64,000 nt of DNA from assembly GCF_001659725.1 (NCBI RefSeq), contig NZ_CP015922.1, forward strand, positions 682,001 through 746,000, in the 5' to 3' direction. This DNA comes from Polynucleobacter wuianus. Its GTDB lineage: Bacteria > Pseudomonadota > Gammaproteobacteria > Burkholderiales > Burkholderiaceae. Both the position numbers and the translations under genes were made by a program. Below are positions 41,080-50,710 of the stretch, in pieces (positions within the stretch are counted from its first letter, which is position 1; each line of letters opens with the position of its first letter). The notes under the pieces are model-generated. The model was not told where the DNA came from and ran no database searches. It was given only the letters and a program-made list of their open reading frames with translations.

Positions 41080-42339
41080 TTGAAGGATAAGTTACATAAG
41101 CTCCTAAAGCGAGCTTCTGAAGAGGCTAAAAAGACGAAGGCGAAATTATCTGCCCGTATTGCAGCTAATACGAATGAGATTCATCGCTCCTATTGGGCAT
41201 TGCCGCGAGAGACACGTGCACGTCTGCGCTTAATCATTATTTGTGTTTCGATTTTGATGTTAGGCATTGTGATTGGTTTGTTTGTGAATGTGAATCGTCC
41301 AGTCAAGCTAGAGAAGAATGCAAAAATACTTTCGATTGAAAGTACTGGCGCGATGGAGCTCAAGCTACCTGGCGTTGAACTCAATCCAAACATCTATATA
41401 TTTCAAGAAGCACAAAAAGTGCAGGTACCTGTTGAACTAAAGGTTCCTGGACGCTTGGCCTTTAACGCTGAAAGATCCAAAGTGCTCTCTGCTAGAGCAC
41501 CTGGCAGGGTAGAGCGTATTTATGCATTTGATGGCGCGCAAGTGGAAGTTGGCTCACCAATTATTGAGTTGTACAGCCCAGAGTTTCTCTCTGCCCAACA
41601 AGAGTATTTGCTTTCTTCTAAAACCGCCAAGGTGCTTGAAGGCAATAAGACCATGAGTGACCTCTTGGGTGATGCACAAATTACACAACAAGCTGCCGCC
41701 AACAGAATGCGCAATTTGGGTGCGAGTGATGGTGATATCAAAACCTTAGATAAGAGTGGTAAAACCCAATACAACTTGGTGATGCGCTCCCCATTGCAAG
41801 GAGTAGTGGTAAAGCGCTCAGTAGATCCTGGTTCGATTGTCAATGCGGGTGATGTGCTGGCAACTTTAGCTAATCCAAAAGAACTTTGGTTCCTGGGTAA
41901 CATCTACGAGCAAGATATACGGAGAATTCAGAAGGGTCAGACCATGATTCTGCGCTCTGAGTCTTATCCTGATAAAGAGTTTGTGGCCACCGCTAATTAC
42001 ATTGCCCCAACCATTGATCCAGAGACCCACGCATTGTTGATTCGTTGTGATGTTGAAAATCCAGATGGACTCTTGCGCCCAGATATGTACGTTAACGCCC
42101 GCCTTAAAACAGGTGATGCAGAAGCCGTAGTCGTTCCACAGTCAGCGATTGTGCGTGTGCGTGAGATGCGTTACGCCATTATTAAAACTGGTAAGGATAG
42201 TTACCGTCGCTTTGCTGTCAAAGGCTATGATATGGATGGCAAGCGCTTTGCAGTAACAGAAGGTCTTGAGCCCGGCATGATGGTGTTGACTGATGGCGCA
42301 GTCTTATTAAATGACCGTTTTGCCAAGCAGGAGGAATAA
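41080..42339 (+). CDS. CzcB-like periplasmic adaptor (HlyD/MFP family)
   Basis: 419 residues from TTG 41080, with AAGGAG at 6-nt spacing. A membrane anchor lies at about residues 48-69 (LRLIIICVSILMLGIVIGLF). Lipoyl halves, ARAPGRVERIYAFDGAQVEVGSPIIELYSPE and SPLQGVVVKRSVDPGSIVNAGDVL, flank a coiled region, and the beta-barrel LWFLGNIYEQDIRRIQKGQ follows. It links the pump to the outer-membrane channel. The stop codon is followed at once by the pump TTG start. Confidence 0.9.
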   Translation: MKDKLHKLLKRASEEAKKTKAKLSARIAANTNEIHRSYWALPRETRARLRLIIICVSILMLGIVIGLFVNVNRPVKLEKNAKILSIESTGAMELKLPGVELNPNIYIFQEAQKVQVPVELKVPGRLAFNAERSKVLSARAPGRVERIYAFDGAQVEVGSPIIELYSPEFLSAQQEYLLSSKTAKVLEGNKTMSDLLGDAQITQQAAANRMRNLGASDGDIKTLDKSGKTQYNLVMRSPLQGVVVKRSVDPGSIVNAGDVLATLANPKELWFLGNIYEQDIRRIQKGQTMILRSESYPDKEFVATANYIAPTIDPETHALLIRCDVENPDGLLRPDMYVNARLKTGDAEAVVVPQSAIVRVREMRYAIIKTGKDSYRRFAVKGYDMDGKRFAVTEGLEPGMMVLTDGAVLLNDRFAKQEE

Positions 42340-45300
42340 TTGAGTTTTGTAACCTCCTTCATTCGGGGAGTTTTAGATAAGCGCATCATTATTCTGTTTG
42401 CCGCAGCAGTGCTGTTGGTGCTCGGTGCATTTAGCTTAAAACAATTACCGATTCAGCCATACCCTGGGGTTGCACCACTGACCATTCAGGCAATCTCCCA
42501 ATGGCCAGGAAGAAGTACGACTGAGGTAGAGCAGCAAGTCACCATTCCGGTTGAAAATGCCTTAGCGGGTATTCCGGGCGTTAAGGCCTTTCGCTCAGTT
42601 TCACTCTTTGGTTTATCAGTTGTCACACTCAAGTTCAATGACAACGCTGACCCATTTAAGGTTCGCCAAATCTTTATTACTAATTTAGGTAATGTGGCGT
42701 TTCCGCCAGGCGTGAGCTCTAGCGTTAGTCCAGACTCTGATGCAACCGGGGAGATCTTGCGTTATCAGGTCACTTCAGACTATGCATCACCAACCCGACT
42801 AAAGACCTTACAAAACTACGAAATTTATAAAGAGCTCAAGCAAACCCCAGGGGTTGCGGACGTCTCTTCTTTTGGTGGTAAGGTGCGCCAATATCAAGTC
42901 ATCGTGAGCCCTGAGAGTTTGCAATCTAAGGGCATTACTGTTCCCCAATTAATTGATGCTTTATCGAAAGCCAACGACAACACTGGCGGTGGCGTTTTGC
43001 CGAGTGGTGAGCAGCAATTTGTAGTGCGTGGTGTAGGTCTCTTAAAGAATATTGATGACATAAAGCAAGTTGTTATTGCAGTAAACAAAGGTGTGCCGGT
43101 TCGGATTGGTGATGTAGCCACAGTGCAAATTGGTAATGCACCTCGTTTGGGCCTCTTTCAGTTTGATGACAATCCCGATTCTATAGAAGGCATTGTGTAT
43201 TTGCGTCGTGGTGAGAACGCTTCAGAGGTCTTGGCCCGCGTTCGAGAAAAAGTCACCAATATCAACAGTCACATTTTGCCCCCTGGAATTCAGGTAAAGC
43301 CTTTCTACGATCGCCAGGTTTTATTAGATATCACAGTGGGCACCGTGAAGCACACCATGTTCTTTGGTATCACCATGGTCTTGGCTTTACTCTATGTATT
43401 CTTGGGTAACTTCCGCGCTGCAGCAGTGGTAGCTGCAGTGATTCCGCTAGCACTCTGTTTCTCATTCATCATGATGTACATCTTTAACGTGCCAGCCAAT
43501 TTGATTTCGTTGGGCGCGATTGACTTCGGTGTGATTGTGGATGCGGCGGTCATTATTACCGAGAACGTAATGCGCCACATGGAAGAGGGCGGCAAGCGCG
43601 TTAATCAAAGCATTATTTTGGCAACGAGCGAAGTGCAGCGGGCCATGGTCTATTCCACCAGCATCATCATCGTGGCTTATTCCCCGTTGTTCCTGATGGG
43701 TGGAGTTGAGGGCATCATCTTCAAACCCATGGCATTTACCATGGGTTTTGCTTTGGTCGCTTCGATTATTTTGAGCTTGACCTTCCTACCCGCATCGATG
43801 TCCTATGTCTTTGGGGAAAATTTCCATCACGCGCCGCCTAAGTTCATCACATGGATGCTAGAACGCTATCGTCCTTTGCTGCGGAAATGGATGGATCATC
43901 CACGTCATGTGATTGCCATTTCAATTTTCATTCTTGGTCTGACTTTATTGAGCGCAACCCGCTTAGGAACCGCCTTCTTGCCAACCCTAGAAGAAAATAA
44001 TATTTGGTTGCGTGTGACTTTACCTAATACGGTCGATTTAGACTACTCAATTAAAGTTGCTAATCAATTGCGCGAGAATTTCTTAAAGCAGCCTGAGTTG
44101 GATAGGGTAGCAGTGCAGATTGGTCGTCCAGATGATGGCACGGATTCAACGGGTGTATTTAACCAAGAGTACGGTTTGTACTTGAAGTCGCCAGAAGATA
44201 TGCCAAAAGGTACCAACAAGCATCTCTTAATTAAGCACTTGCAGGCAGAGCTAGACAAGATTCCTGGTGTGAACTATAGCTTCTCTCAGTACATTCAAGA
44301 TAACGTCAATGAGGCGCTCTCGGGGGTTAAAGGTGAAAACTCGGTCAAGATTTTTGGATCAGATTTGGAAGTTTTAGCTCAAAAAGCGCATGAAGTGGTG
44401 ACACAACTTAAAAAAGTGCGTGGTATTGAAGATGAAAATACGCTCAAAGAGTTAGGTCAGCCTACCTTAAATATTCAGATTGATCGTGATAAAGCCGCGC
44501 GTTATGGCGTGAACGTCAGTGATATCCAAACAGTTGTGGCCAACTCGATTGGTGGTGCACCAGTGACTAACTTTTTAGAAGATGAAAAAACCTTCGGCGT
44601 TGCTGTGCGTTTAAATGAAGCTAGCCGTAACGATATTCCCGATGTAACAAACTTACTGATCGATACCCCAAATGGTCAGAAGGTGCCGCTCGGTATGGTT
44701 GCTAATGTGCGTTTGACTGATGGACCATTCTTTATCTATCGCGAAGCAGGTAAGCGCTATATCGCGGTCATCTTTAGCGTGCGTGGTCGTGACTTGGGTA
44801 GTGCGGTTGAGGATGCCAAATACTTGGTTGAAAAGAACGTCGCCTTACCAACAAACTACACCATTTCTTGGGATGGACAGTTTAATCAGATGAAAGCTGC
44901 ACAACAGAAGTTGATGGTCATCATCCCATTGACGCTGGTAGCTATCTTCTTATTGCTCGTAACTGCCTTGGGTAATTTCCGCGATGCTGTGATTGTGCTC
45001 ATCAACGTACCATTTGCTGCTATTGGCGGCATCATTGCTTTGCATCTCGGTGGCGAGACTTTGAGTATCTCCGCTCTATTTGGATTCTTATCCTTGTTTG
45101 GTATTGCGATTCAAGACGGTGTGATTTTGATTTCATATATTAATAAGACCGTGGCAGAAGAGCATGCTGCTATGAAAGATGCCATGGTCGATGGTGCAGC
45201 ATTGCGTGTACGTCCAGTATTAATGACAGCGATGTTGGCTGGCCTAGGACTCTTGCCTGCTGCTTTATCGCACTCAATTGGTTCTGAAGCGCAGCGCCCA

Positions 45301-45417
45301 TTGGCGCTCGTAATCGTAGGTGGTATGGTCACCACCACTATTTTGACTTTACTTGTATTGCCAGTGATCTATGCAGCTATGAGAGCGCGCGGCAAACATA
45401 AACCAGGACTCGTTTAA
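42340..45417 (+). CDS. CzcA-like heavy-metal RND efflux pump
   Basis: 1025 residues from TTG 42340, with GGAGG at good spacing. RND architecture with 12 membrane spans: first span near residues 13-33, then periplasmic pore domains. The TM4 motif DFGVIVDAAVIITEN carries two Asp and one Glu in the pattern typical of the heavy-metal (HME) class, used in proton relay. PVENALAGIPGVKAFRS and GLLPAALSHSIGSEAQRP are also HME-type. It would export divalent or monovalent metal ions from the periplasm or cytosol; specificity is not readable. Confidence 0.93.
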   Translation: MSFVTSFIRGVLDKRIIILFAAAVLLVLGAFSLKQLPIQPYPGVAPLTIQAISQWPGRSTTEVEQQVTIPVENALAGIPGVKAFRSVSLFGLSVVTLKFNDNADPFKVRQIFITNLGNVAFPPGVSSSVSPDSDATGEILRYQVTSDYASPTRLKTLQNYEIYKELKQTPGVADVSSFGGKVRQYQVIVSPESLQSKGITVPQLIDALSKANDNTGGGVLPSGEQQFVVRGVGLLKNIDDIKQVVIAVNKGVPVRIGDVATVQIGNAPRLGLFQFDDNPDSIEGIVYLRRGENASEVLARVREKVTNINSHILPPGIQVKPFYDRQVLLDITVGTVKHTMFFGITMVLALLYVFLGNFRAAAVVAAVIPLALCFSFIMMYIFNVPANLISLGAIDFGVIVDAAVIITENVMRHMEEGGKRVNQSIILATSEVQRAMVYSTSIIIVAYSPLFLMGGVEGIIFKPMAFTMGFALVASIILSLTFLPASMSYVFGENFHHAPPKFITWMLERYRPLLRKWMDHPRHVIAISIFILGLTLLSATRLGTAFLPTLEENNIWLRVTLPNTVDLDYSIKVANQLRENFLKQPELDRVAVQIGRPDDGTDSTGVFNQEYGLYLKSPEDMPKGTNKHLLIKHLQAELDKIPGVNYSFSQYIQDNVNEALSGVKGENSVKIFGSDLEVLAQKAHEVVTQLKKVRGIEDENTLKELGQPTLNIQIDRDKAARYGVNVSDIQTVVANSIGGAPVTNFLEDEKTFGVAVRLNEASRNDIPDVTNLLIDTPNGQKVPLGMVANVRLTDGPFFIYREAGKRYIAVIFSVRGRDLGSAVEDAKYLVEKNVALPTNYTISWDGQFNQMKAAQQKLMVIIPLTLVAIFLLLVTALGNFRDAVIVLINVPFAAIGGIIALHLGGETLSISALFGFLSLFGIAIQDGVILISYINKTVAEEHAAMKDAMVDGAALRVRPVLMTAMLAGLGLLPAALSHSIGSEAQRPLALVIVGGMVTTTILTLLVLPVIYAAMRARGKHKPGLV

Positions 45418-45419
45418 GT

Positions 45420-46211
45420 ATGGCAAAGCAACCTCACATCCTGGTATCCAATGATGACGGCTATTTAGCGCCTGGTCTTTTGGCGCTAGTCAATGCTGTG
45501 CGTCCATTAGGCCGCATTACCGTAATTGCTCCAGAGCAAAACCATAGCGGTGCCTCAAATTCACTTACACTATCTAGGCCACTGTCGATTCATCGGGTGG
45601 CTGGTGGTGAGCGCGATGGCTTCTTCTTTATTAATGGCACGCCAACTGATTGTGTGCACGTTGCGATGACCGGTTTCTTGGATGAGAAACCAGACCTCGT
45701 CATTTCAGGTATCAATCAAGGCGAGAACATGGGTGAAGACGTTCTCTATTCAGGCACTGTCGCTGCAGCAGTAGAGGGCGTCATGTTTGGTGTGCCTGGT
45801 ATTGCTTTCTCACAAATTGATCGTGGCTGGAATCGTATCGAAGATGCGGCTAAAGCTGCTCATGATGTTGTGGCACAGATGCTGATATCGAGCCTGAATC
45901 AAAATCATACCGATGGCAATGCCACGCTCTTGAACGTCAATATTCCCAATCGTCCGTACGCAGATTTGTATCGCTGGCGCGTGACCCGCTTGGGTAATCG
46001 CCATCATTCACAGCCAGTAGTGGTGCAAGATAGCCCGCGCGGCGAGAAGATTTACTGGATTGGTGCAGCAGGGGATGTCAAAGAGGGTTCCGAAGGAACT
46101 GACTTTCATGCAATTGATGAGGGTTGCATCTCCATTACGCCAATGCAATTGGATTTAACGCATCATGCCCGCTTAGCAGCGATGCGTGCTAACGGATGGA
46201 CTCGCGGTTGA
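45420..46211 (+). CDS. surE: 5'/3'-nucleotidase SurE
   Basis: 263 residues. The metal-binding start is LVSNDDGYLAPGL, with TVIAPEQNHSGASNSLTL, INGTPTDCVHVAMT and VISGINQGENMGEDVLYSGTVAA characteristic of SurE. It dephosphorylates nucleoside monophosphates under stress. It is only 2 nt after the RND pump gene and overlaps pcm by 16 nt, so read-through from the efflux operon is possible. Confidence 0.96.
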   Translation: MAKQPHILVSNDDGYLAPGLLALVNAVRPLGRITVIAPEQNHSGASNSLTLSRPLSIHRVAGGERDGFFFINGTPTDCVHVAMTGFLDEKPDLVISGINQGENMGEDVLYSGTVAAAVEGVMFGVPGIAFSQIDRGWNRIEDAAKAAHDVVAQMLISSLNQNHTDGNATLLNVNIPNRPYADLYRWRVTRLGNRHHSQPVVVQDSPRGEKIYWIGAAGDVKEGSEGTDFHAIDEGCISITPMQLDLTHHARLAAMRANGWTRG

Positions 46212-46864
46212 AGGCGCCCACTGAGCGTTTCGCAGCTTATCGGCAAGCATTAGCAGCAAAAGTTCATGCTGGTGGCGTTAAACACGGTAAAACTTTAGAA
46301 GCGATTGCTACCGTTCCGCGCCACGCTTTCATGGATGCTGGTTTACATGCGCAGGCATATGAAGATACTGCGCTACCGATTGGTCATGAGCAAACAATCT
46401 CTAAGCCATCGGTAGTCGCGCGCATGATTGAGCTACTTCATAAACCAAAACAGAAACTCGAAAAAGTATTAGAAATCGGTACTGGTTGTGGATACCAAGC
46501 GGCAGTACTGAGTCTATTGGCTGATGAGGTCTATTCGATCGAGCGCATTCGGTCGCTACACGATATGGCCAGAGCAAAGTTACGCCCATTTCGGATTAAT
46601 AATCTGCGCCTGATTTATGGCGATGGTATTTTGGGTTTACCCCAAGCGGCTCCATTTGACGGAATTATTTTAGCTGCCGCTGGTCTGGGAATCCCAGATG
46701 CTTTGCTAGATCAATTGGCGATTGGTGGGCGTTTGGTTGCCCCAGTTGCTAAAAATGCAAAAGAGCAGCAGCTCGTTGTCGTCGAAAGAATGAGTTCCCA
46801 GCGCTATCAAAGGACTGTGCTGGACGAGGTCTTTTTTGTCCCCTTACAATCAGGGGTAGTATGA
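46196..46864 (+). CDS. pcm: Protein-L-isoaspartate O-methyltransferase
   Basis: 222 residues, normal size. The motifs are TVPRHAFMDAGL, LPIGHEQTISKPSVVARM, the SAM loop LEIGTGCGYQAAVL and IYGDGILGLPQ. It repairs isoaspartyl residues in aged proteins using S-adenosylmethionine. ATG 46196 overlaps surE by 16 nt, and the stop overlaps nlpD by 4 nt. The surE-pcm-nlpD order is the ancestral proteobacterial one. Confidence 0.96.
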   Translation: MDSRLKAPTERFAAYRQALAAKVHAGGVKHGKTLEAIATVPRHAFMDAGLHAQAYEDTALPIGHEQTISKPSVVARMIELLHKPKQKLEKVLEIGTGCGYQAAVLSLLADEVYSIERIRSLHDMARAKLRPFRINNLRLIYGDGILGLPQAAPFDGIILAAAGLGIPDALLDQLAIGGRLVAPVAKNAKEQQLVVVERMSSQRYQRTVLDEVFFVPLQSGVV

Positions 46865-47652
46865 AATCTATTTCACATTCCATGACCAATTTATCCAAAA
46901 GCCTTCTAGTTGCAATCCTATCTGCATCTTTGGTGTTGATTACGGGATGCTCTACAACGCCTCGTGCTAAGCCAGCGGGTGTAATTGATCGCTCTGGCGG
47001 ATCTACTAGCAATGAACCAGCGCCTCCTGGATACTATCGCGTGAAGAAGGGTGACACCTTAGCGCGTATTGCCTTGGATCATGGTCAAGGACCGCGCGAT
47101 GTAGCGCAGTGGAATAAGGCAGAAAATCCTAACTTCAATCCGAATGTGATTGAGGTAGGTGACCTGATTTTGATCAAGCCACCAGCAAGTGCAAAAGCGG
47201 CAAAACCAGTTGATAGCAAACCAACTGCAAGTGCGCAGAAAGTTGATGCACCAGCGCCAGCAGAAACAAGTAAACCTGAAGTAGTAGCAGAGCCAGGTAT
47301 TCGTTTATCTTGGCCTGCTAAAGGCAAGGTTACTGGTGAATTTAACGAAACCAATAAAGGTATCGATATCGCTGGCAAAGTGGGCGAGCCTGTATTGGCC
47401 GCTGCCGATGGCAAAGTCGTTTATGCCGGCAATAGCTTGCGTGGTTATGGCAATTTAGTCATTGTTAAACATGACAATACCTATCTCACTGCCTACGCTC
47501 ACAACAGCAAGCTCTTAGTTAAAGAGGGTGATAGCGTGCGCAAGGGTCAGAAAATTGCCGAGATGGGTGATACCGATACCAACTCAGCAAAACTCCATTT
47601 TGAATTGCGCGTCAACGGCAAGCCAGTCAATCCGACGCCGTACTTGCAGTAA
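46861..47652 (+). CDS. nlpD: NlpD-like lipoprotein with LysM and LytM domains
   Basis: 263 residues. The lipobox is LITGCS at about residue 27-32. A LysM repeat (YYRVKKGDTLARIALDHG) lies at about 60-105, an Ala/Pro-rich linker follows, then an M23/LytM domain from about 145. The LytM zinc ligands are incomplete: GIDIAG stands where active enzymes have H-x3-D, while HFELR is kept. As in E. coli NlpD it probably activates amidases rather than cutting peptidoglycan. rpoS, the usual next gene, is absent. Confidence 0.93.
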   Translation: MKSISHSMTNLSKSLLVAILSASLVLITGCSTTPRAKPAGVIDRSGGSTSNEPAPPGYYRVKKGDTLARIALDHGQGPRDVAQWNKAENPNFNPNVIEVGDLILIKPPASAKAAKPVDSKPTASAQKVDAPAPAETSKPEVVAEPGIRLSWPAKGKVTGEFNETNKGIDIAGKVGEPVLAAADGKVVYAGNSLRGYGNLVIVKHDNTYLTAYAHNSKLLVKEGDSVRKGQKIAEMGDTDTNSAKLHFELRVNGKPVNPTPYLQ

Positions 47653-47676
47653 AGCTGCGCCCTAACTAAAGTGCCT

Positions 47677-48498
47677 ATGGCCACCGTTCTCGTCTTTGAT
47701 ATTGAAACCATTCCTGACGTAGCGGGTCTGCGTCGTCTCGAAGACTATCCTGATTCCATGACAGATGCTGAAGTTGCTGCCAAGGCAATGGCTGAGCGCG
47801 CAACAAAAACCGGTAGTGAATTTTTACCATTGTTCTTACAAAAGATTGTTGCTATCTCTTGTGTGATTCGCAGAACAACAAAAGAAGGTCTGCCACAGAT
47901 TAAGGTTGGCACTTTAGGTACGCCAGAAGATGATGAGAAAGTATTGGTGCAAGCCTTCTTTGATTTGATTGAGAAGTACACGCCACAGTTGGTTTCTTGG
48001 AATGGCAGCGGCTTTGATCTTCCTGTATTGCACTACCGCGCACTTGCCAATCACATTCAAGCGCCACGGTATTGGGAGATGGGCGAGAGTCAAGAAGCCG
48101 ATAGCCGTGACTTTAAATGGAATAACTACATCAGTCGCTATCACATGCGCCATTTGGACATGATGGATCTTCTAGCTAAATTTAATGGCAGGGCCAATGC
48201 GCCATTAGATGGTTTGGCAAAACTCTGTGGCTTCCCGGGCAAGATGGGTATGGATGGCAGTCAAGTTTGGCCAGCGTATCAAGAAGGCAAGATCAATGAC
48301 ATCCGGCGCTATTGCGAGACCGATGTTGTCAATACCTACCTCATGTATTGCCGTTTTCAATTACTGCGCGGCGGTTTCTCATTAGAGGAATACCAAGAAG
48401 AAATTGATTTTGTTAAAGCCTATCTAGAAAAAGAAGCCAAAGAGCCAAACGGTGGTCAATGGCAAGAATATCTCCAAGGTTTTACACCGGATGCGTAG
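47677..48498 (+). CDS. PolB-like 3'-5' exonuclease domain protein
   Basis: About 273 residues from ATG 47677; a GTG at 47671 is the alternative. DEDD exonuclease features are VFDIETIPD (first Asp-x-Glu), SWNGSGFDLPVLHYRA (second Asp) and RRYCETDVVNTYLMY (final Asp with Tyr in the preceding helix region). It fits the DNA_pol_B_exo2 family, predicted 3'-5' exonucleases without a polymerase. The true substrate is not known. It overlaps rlmD by 8 nt. Confidence 0.88.
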   Translation: MATVLVFDIETIPDVAGLRRLEDYPDSMTDAEVAAKAMAERATKTGSEFLPLFLQKIVAISCVIRRTTKEGLPQIKVGTLGTPEDDEKVLVQAFFDLIEKYTPQLVSWNGSGFDLPVLHYRALANHIQAPRYWEMGESQEADSRDFKWNNYISRYHMRHLDMMDLLAKFNGRANAPLDGLAKLCGFPGKMGMDGSQVWPAYQEGKINDIRRYCETDVVNTYLMYCRFQLLRGGFSLEEYQEEIDFVKAYLEKEAKEPNGGQWQEYLQGFTPDA

Positions 48499-49918
48499 AG
48501 GCGATAAGCCAGTCAATATAGAAGTGACTGAGCCAGTAAGAGTAGAAGCACTTGATTTAGATGCCCAAGGCATTGCCCGCCTAACTCCGAATGAAGAAGA
48601 GCTAGCCGAAGGGCAGGGCGGTAAAGTCATTTTCATCAAAGGTGCGTTACCTACAGAGCTCGTTACTTACACCATCACTAGCGATAAAGCCCGCTTTAGT
48701 AAAGCCAAAGTCAGAGAAATCCTCAAGCCCGCAGTGTTCAGGGCGGAGCCCAAATGCGCAGCCTTTGGCGTCTGTGGTGGTTGCACCATGCAGCACTTAG
48801 ATATTCGGGCGCAAGTTGCCATGAAGCAGCGTGTTCTTGAGGATGATTTGCATCACATTGCCAAAGTGCAGCCTGAAGAAATTTTGCGTCTCATGGGTGG
48901 ACCCACTTGGGAATATCGTCATCGTGCACGCCTGAGCGCCGTCAATCGTTCGATTAAAAAAGGCACAGTTCTGATTGGTTTTCATGAAGGCAAGAGCGGG
49001 TATGTTGCCGACATGCTGGCTTGTGAGATATTGCCTAAGCATGTATCTGATCTGTTGCCTGAAATGCGCAGACTAGTGATGGGTTTATCGATTGTCGATC
49101 GCATGCCCCAAATTGAGATTGCTGTTGGTGAGCCAGAAGACCCGAATTCTGATGACCCCAAGAAAAACAAGCCTGTCACAGCGCTAGTATTTCGTAATCT
49201 TCAGCCTTTAACGCCAGCTGATGAAGCGTTGATGCGAGCCTTTGCTGATGAGCATCAGGTGTGGATTTGGCTGCAGCCCAAAGGTATTGAGACGGTAGCG
49301 CCTTTTTACCCAGAGACTGGCAAGCTTTGCTACCGCTTGCCTGAATTTGAAATTGAGATGCCATTTAAACCTGCCGACTTTACGCAGGTCAATCACATGA
49401 TGAATCGCGCTCTCGTAAGCAAAGCGATTCGCTTATTGGAAGTCAAGACAACAGATCGTGTGCTCGATTTATTTTGTGGCATTGGTAATTTCACCTTACC
49501 GCTTGCCAGAAAAGCAAAACAGGTTTTAGGGATCGAAGGCTTAGCAACGCTAACGACTAGAGCAAAAGCAAATGCTGAACATAACGGCCTACAAGATAAA
49601 GTCAGTTTTATGCAGAGCGATTTGTTTGAGGTCACCACCGAAACGATTACATCGTGGGGCAAAGCGGAGCGCTGGTTAATGGATCCACCACGTGAAGGCG
49701 CCATGGAAATTTGTAAGTCACTGGCAGATCTACATCTGCAGAAGAGTGATTTGTTGCCAGAGCGCATTGTCTATGTCTCATGCAACCCCAAAACTCTGGC
49801 TAGAGATGCCGATATCTTGTGCCACCAAGCAGGCTACACGCTCAAAGGGGCGGGCATTGTGAATATGTTCCCGCACACCTCCCATGTGGAATCCATGGCG
49901 GTTTTTGATAAAACCTAA
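48491..49918 (+). CDS. rlmD: 23S rRNA (uracil(1939)-C5)-methyltransferase
   Basis: About 475 residues. I chose ATG 48491 (MRRGDKPVNIEV), which overlaps the previous stop by 8 nt; the open frame starts at 48452. An N-terminal TRAM domain (residues about 10-70) is followed by the [4Fe-4S] cysteines C-x5-C-x2-C in CAAFGVCGGCTMQH and a later Cys in LACEILPKH. The SAM loop is LDLFCGIGNFTLPLA and the nucleophile Cys is in YVSCNPKTLARD. It methylates U1939 of 23S rRNA. Confidence 0.93.
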   Translation: MRRGDKPVNIEVTEPVRVEALDLDAQGIARLTPNEEELAEGQGGKVIFIKGALPTELVTYTITSDKARFSKAKVREILKPAVFRAEPKCAAFGVCGGCTMQHLDIRAQVAMKQRVLEDDLHHIAKVQPEEILRLMGGPTWEYRHRARLSAVNRSIKKGTVLIGFHEGKSGYVADMLACEILPKHVSDLLPEMRRLVMGLSIVDRMPQIEIAVGEPEDPNSDDPKKNKPVTALVFRNLQPLTPADEALMRAFADEHQVWIWLQPKGIETVAPFYPETGKLCYRLPEFEIEMPFKPADFTQVNHMMNRALVSKAIRLLEVKTTDRVLDLFCGIGNFTLPLARKAKQVLGIEGLATLTTRAKANAEHNGLQDKVSFMQSDLFEVTTETITSWGKAERWLMDPPREGAMEICKSLADLHLQKSDLLPERIVYVSCNPKTLARDADILCHQAGYTLKGAGIVNMFPHTSHVESMAVFDKT

Positions 49919-49972
49919 CTGTTTGATATAGTGCTTGGAAATAAATATAAATAAGCATTAAGGGGTAATGAG

Positions 49973-50527
49973 ATGAAAAAAATAGCAATTTTTTTATGGG
50001 CTCTTTCTGCGCCGATTGCTTATGCACAGTCACAAAACTTTGAGGGCTTTGGATTAGCTGTTGATTATTCTTTGAACTCTATTACCGATGTATCGACACC
50101 GGGTGGATCAGCTACTAGTCGAAGTGGTATCCCAAGTATTACTGCTGATGCTTACAAAGCTATTAATAAAGATTGGTTAGTTGGCGTATATGGAACCTAT
50201 GATTTAGGGACAACAGATACTACAGGCACCGATCCCGACGCACATCATCCAATTGAAGCCGGTGGAAAGGTGGCCTATGCGTTTACTGAAAATATATTGG
50301 GTTATATCAAGCTTGGTTGGTCCTGGTCTAAGTTCTCATCACCTGGTTACTATCAGTGGATGAATGGTCCGAGTTATGGCATCGGCGCTGAATACTTGCT
50401 CACCAAAAACCTCTTCACAAGGGTAGAGGTATCACAGCAAAACTACAAAACCGTTCAATGGAATGATGGATCCACTGACAAGGTGAATATCAATTCTTAC
50501 GGCATTTCTTTAGGTTGGCGTTTCTAG
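49973..50527 (+). CDS. Outer-membrane beta-barrel protein (OmpW/OmpA-like fold)
   Basis: 184 residues with signal peptide (APIAYAQ). It has alternating hydrophobic strands, with FEGFGLAVDYSLNSIT, DWLVGVYGTYDLG and YGIGAEYLLTKNLFTRVEVSQQNYK, and ends in GISLGWRF, a C-terminal aromatic typical of BAM substrates. The fold suits an eight-stranded barrel (Omp_b-brl family). Its function is not known to me. A GGGG-containing ribosome site precedes the ATG. The hairpin 50574-50590 may terminate it. Confidence 0.82.
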   Translation: MKKIAIFLWALSAPIAYAQSQNFEGFGLAVDYSLNSITDVSTPGGSATSRSGIPSITADAYKAINKDWLVGVYGTYDLGTTDTTGTDPDAHHPIEAGGKVAYAFTENILGYIKLGWSWSKFSSPGYYQWMNGPSYGIGAEYLLTKNLFTRVEVSQQNYKTVQWNDGSTDKVNINSYGISLGWRF

Positions 50528-50573
50528 TCTCCCAATTAAAGCTTCCAAAAGTAGGAATATTTGCACCAATTTG

Positions 50574-50594
50574 GCGCTAATTTAGTGCGCTTTT
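50574..50594 (+). terminator. Weak hairpin after the barrel gene
   Basis: GCG (50574-50576) and CTA (50577-50579) pair with TAG (50584-50586) and CGC (50588-50590) with a small bulge, followed by TTTT (50591-50594) and then GTTGTTTT. It lies 47 bp after the stop codon. The 6-bp, bulged stem gives only weak support. Confidence 0.35.
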
Positions 50595-50660
50595 GTTGTT
50601 TTACCCACTTCTAGGTGCATAGGATTTTGATGACTGTCTTATAGAAGAGTAGATTGAACT

Positions 50661-50684
50661 TGTAGGCATATGTTTGGGCCTACA
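50661..50684 (+). promoter_or_regulatory. Hairpin upstream of the 26-aa ORF
   Basis: TGTAGGC (50661-50667) and GCCTACA (50678-50684) form a perfect 7-bp inverted repeat with a 10-nt loop, 26 bp before the start of the 26-residue ORF. It could be a regulatory leader or an operator. Confidence 0.35.
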
Positions 50685-50710
50685 GATTCATTTACCTCTA
50701 GGAGAGCATC

